Positions 20,078-21,784 of a stretch of 21,784 nucleotides of DNA are shown one piece after another (within the stretch, counting starts at the first letter, position 1; every line of letters starts with the position of its first letter). Made by a program: the position numbers and the translations under genes. A model generated the notes under the pieces. That model was not told where the DNA came from. It did no database searches and saw nothing but the letters and a program-made list of their open reading frames with translations. This DNA comes from CAYWRO01 sp964460345 (GTDB taxonomy: Bacteria > Planctomycetota > Phycisphaerae > Phycisphaerales > UBA1924), in assembly GCA_964460345.1 (NCBI GenBank), contig CAYWRO010000054.1, positions 1 through 21,784 on the forward strand. Reading direction: 5' to 3'.

Positions 20078-20800
20078 TTACCTGGCCTTGGCCGTCGTCG
20101 TGCCGTTTCGCTTGACCATCTCGGCAACCCAGACCGGAACGTACGGCGGCGTGCACCCCTTGGAAACAGGCCAATCGCGATAGAGACCTATTGCCTCGCC
20201 AATGGCGACCGCCCGCTTGCGATGCCGGGCATGATGAATGCCGATCGCTCCCAGCGTGCTGTTCATGGTCCATTGCACTTCCGGCTTCGCCTTCGGGAGC
20301 TCGGCCTCGATGCGGTCGAGCAACGCCTCAACATCGACGCCGTCTTCCTCCCCTTTGCCCTTGTTGATGCGACTCGCGGTGAGGTTCCACCCCGCGCGGG
20401 CGGCCCAGTGATCTCCGTTCTTCTCGGCCGCCTTCCCCACCTTCACCTTCATCCACTTCTCGCGCAGCGCCTCCTTCTCCGGATGGGCCGCAACGATGTA
20501 GGCGTTGAGCCAGTCGGCGACTTGCGCGCACGTGACCGTGCGCGTCAGCTCGTCAAGCTCCGCCGCCGACAGCGCCTTGGGCTTCATGATCAACACGCCG
20601 ACAAGTTGCGCCTCGACGTTGCCAGTCTGCCAGAGCTCCAGCGCCAACTCGTGATCGCTCTTGAGCTTCTTCGCCAGCGCGCGAATGTCGCCGAGCTTGA
20701 CGCCAAACTGATTGTCCGGCGCGCCAGCCTTGGTGTTGTGCCGGCGGCGGGCCTCGTCGCCGAGCGACTCCAGTTCTGCCAGGATCTCTTGGACAGTCAT
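20078..20800 (-). CDS. DNA alkylation repeat (AlkD-like) protein
   Basis: This 240-aa, fully helical protein begins MTVQEILAELESLGDEARRRHN and continues with GVKLGDIRALAKKLKSDHEL, ALELWQTGNVEAQLVGVLIM, VADWLNAYIV, HWAARAGWNLTASRI and a C-terminal PEVQWTMNSTLGAIG. This matches the HEAT-like DNA alkylation repeat family (PF08713). AlkD members excise positively charged alkylated bases such as N3- and N7-alkylpurines. Trp and Asp residues sit in the expected helices (WL...; ADW), but I cannot confirm that the catalytic set of B. cereus AlkD is complete. Related clades may only bind DNA. It is convergent with the CPBP gene across 51 bp. Confidence 0.85.
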   Translation of the reverse strand: MTVQEILAELESLGDEARRRHNTKAGAPDNQFGVKLGDIRALAKKLKSDHELALELWQTGNVEAQLVGVLIMKPKALSAAELDELTRTVTCAQVADWLNAYIVAAHPEKEALREKWMKVKVGKAAEKNGDHWAARAGWNLTASRINKGKGEEDGVDVEALLDRIEAELPKAKPEVQWTMNSTLGAIGIHHARHRKRAVAIGEAIGLYRDWPVSKGCTPPYVPVWVAEMVKRNGTTTAKAR

Positions 20801-20853
20801 GCCGCGATTGTACAGAAAGGCAACAGGGCGAGCCGTCGGAGAGCCAAAAGCAA

Positions 20854-20882
20854 AAAGGGATCCGCAGCGAGCGGATCCCTTT
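20854..20882 (-). terminator. Intrinsic terminator of the initiator tRNA
   Basis: Perfect 12-bp arms, 20854-20865 (AAAGGGATCCGC) and 20871-20882 (GCGGATCCCTTT), enclose a 5-base loop. On the minus strand the stem ends in CCCTTTTTGCTTTTGG, a normal U-rich tail, 11 bases after the tRNA. Confidence 0.92.
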
Positions 20883-20892
20883 CAAGCATTAA

Positions 20893-20966
<74 letters not shown>

Positions 20967-20976
20967 ATCTGCGGAG

Positions 20977-21005
20977 ATCATACGCCGCCCTCTTCGCGAT
21001 GACAA
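20977..21005 (-). promoter_or_regulatory. Sigma-70-type promoter of tRNA-fMet
   Basis: TTGTCA (21005-21000) and TATGAT (20982-20977) on the minus strand are 17 bases apart; each matches consensus at five of six positions. Transcription would start about 4-5 bases before the mature tRNA. Confidence 0.8.
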
Positions 21006-21027
21006 GCCGGCCGCCCGATCCGCTGCA

Positions 21028-21784
21028 TCAGCCGCGGGCCAGTTCCTCGCCTCGGTCGCGTGCGGCCCGCACCGCCGCGGCCAGAATCTGGTCAAGGCCC
21101 CCATCCTCCAGTGATGCCAGGGCGGCCGCCGTCGTGCCCCCCTTGCTCGTGACCGCGGCCCGAAGATCCCCCGCGTTCTGATCGCTTGCCGCCAACAGTG
21201 CGGCGGCGCCCGTCACCGTCGCACGACTGATGTGTGCCGCCACCGCCGGCTCGAAGCCGACGCCCTCCGCCGCATGCGCGAGGGCTTCTACGAAGCGGAA
21301 CAGATAAGCCGGCCCGGATCCGGCGACCGCGGTAAAGGCGTCCATGAGCGATTCTTCAATCTCGATCACCTCGCCAACCGCCGTGAAGATCGCTCTTGCC
21401 AGAGCCAGGTCCGCCTGCGATGGGGCCGCCTCCCCAACCCCTGGAGGGTCTACGGCAATCGCGCTAATCCCCCGGCGAATGCTTGCCGGAGTGTTCGGCA
21501 TCACTCGGATGCACCGGACCGCCCCGCCGTCGCTGCCGGTCGCGAACGCCTCGACAACGCGCCGTCGCGGCGTCCCGGCAAGGATGGAGATGACGATTCG
21601 TCCAGGCTTGCCTCCCATTCCCCCCATTTTTACTATCTCCGCCGCGACGCCGGCCAAGGCCTGCGGCTTCACGGCCAGCAGGATCTGGGCGCCACTCGCT
21701 TGCCCGTCGTCCAGCCTCTTCTCAGCCAGCAGCGCGTCGGCCGCCGTGGCGAACTGCTGCGTTGAGAACACCGCCGCGGCCGCC
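21028..21784 (-). CDS. proC: Pyrroline-5-carboxylate reductase, 5'-truncated by the window
   Basis: The last 252 residues are visible; the N-terminal Rossmann GxGxxG lies beyond the window. ILLAVKPQ, IVISILAG, CIRVMPNTPASIRRGISAI, AVAGSGPAYLFRFVEALAHAAEGVG, TVTGAAAL and VTSKGGTTAAALASLEDGG are the characteristic ProC blocks, including the SGPAY dimer/substrate region. The enzyme reduces 1-pyrroline-5-carboxylate to proline with NAD(P)H, the last step of proline synthesis, in the cytoplasm. A GTG at 21771 is an internal codon, not the start. The gene ends 61 bases before the separately promoted initiator tRNA. Confidence 0.95.
   Translation of the reverse strand, partial: AAAAVFSTQQFATAADALLAEKRLDDGQASGAQILLAVKPQALAGVAAEIVKMGGMGGKPGRIVISILAGTPRRRVVEAFATGSDGGAVRCIRVMPNTPASIRRGISAIAVDPPGVGEAAPSQADLALARAIFTAVGEVIEIEESLMDAFTAVAGSGPAYLFRFVEALAHAAEGVGFEPAVAAHISRATVTGAAALLAASDQNAGDLRAAVTSKGGTTAAALASLEDGGLDQILAAAVRAARDRGEELARG

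Overview
The window looks like a piece of a high-GC Planctomycetota chromosome, most likely class Phycisphaerae. This is inference: it rests on C-terminal zinc ribbons of the CxxCGYDxRG...CPECG type, short degenerate intergenic repeats of a kind I associate with planctomycete genomes, tRNA genes without an encoded CCA, and the overall gene style. No 16S gene or other decisive marker is present.

Layout. 9-1513: two tandem paralogous membrane proteins with C-terminal zinc ribbons; the second carries an in-frame pair of REP-like palindromes between its two zinc knuckles. 1514-1872: a convergent intergenic region with two repeat families around a decayed C-terminal fragment of D-aminoacyl-tRNA deacylase (dtd). 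1873-4457: two divergent metallo-beta-lactamase-fold enzymes of different families (NAPE-PLD/UlaG-like and beta-CASP RNase). 4476-5035: a terminator, tRNA-Arg(ACG) and rpsT. 5131-7474: three genes joined by ATGA overlaps (CPBP protease, family 2 glycosyltransferase, LAB_N membrane protein), probably a cell-envelope or lipid-linked sugar module. 7599-8925: two adjacent genes of unknown function, the second with a TTG start behind a strong Shine-Dalgarno. 8953-15229: a long minus-strand block with a Gly-zipper/His-rich lipoprotein, a stand-alone LON N-terminal domain protein, a YhaM-like OB+HD nuclease, a tandem array of three genes (four repeat units) for 2-TM zinc-ribbon proteins, an FnIII protein, a 21-bp repeat array that reads as a heptapeptide-repeat ORF, and an unknown 167-aa protein. 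15447-15950: a DUF6714-like gene between two copies of a 47-bp repeat, followed by a REP-rich stretch to 16633. 16634-20800: thiolase, an MscS channel translationally coupled to a second CPBP protein, and an AlkD-like protein. 20854-21784: initiator tRNA with a good sigma-70-type promoter and a terminator, then proC cut by the window end.

Most genes are housekeeping or envelope functions with few operons. The unusual content is (i) repeated duplication of small membrane zinc-ribbon genes, (ii) at least seven distinct repeat families, several of which touch or supply stop codons, and (iii) a 21-bp array with signs of coding selection. I see no CRISPR, transposase, phage or recognised defence system.
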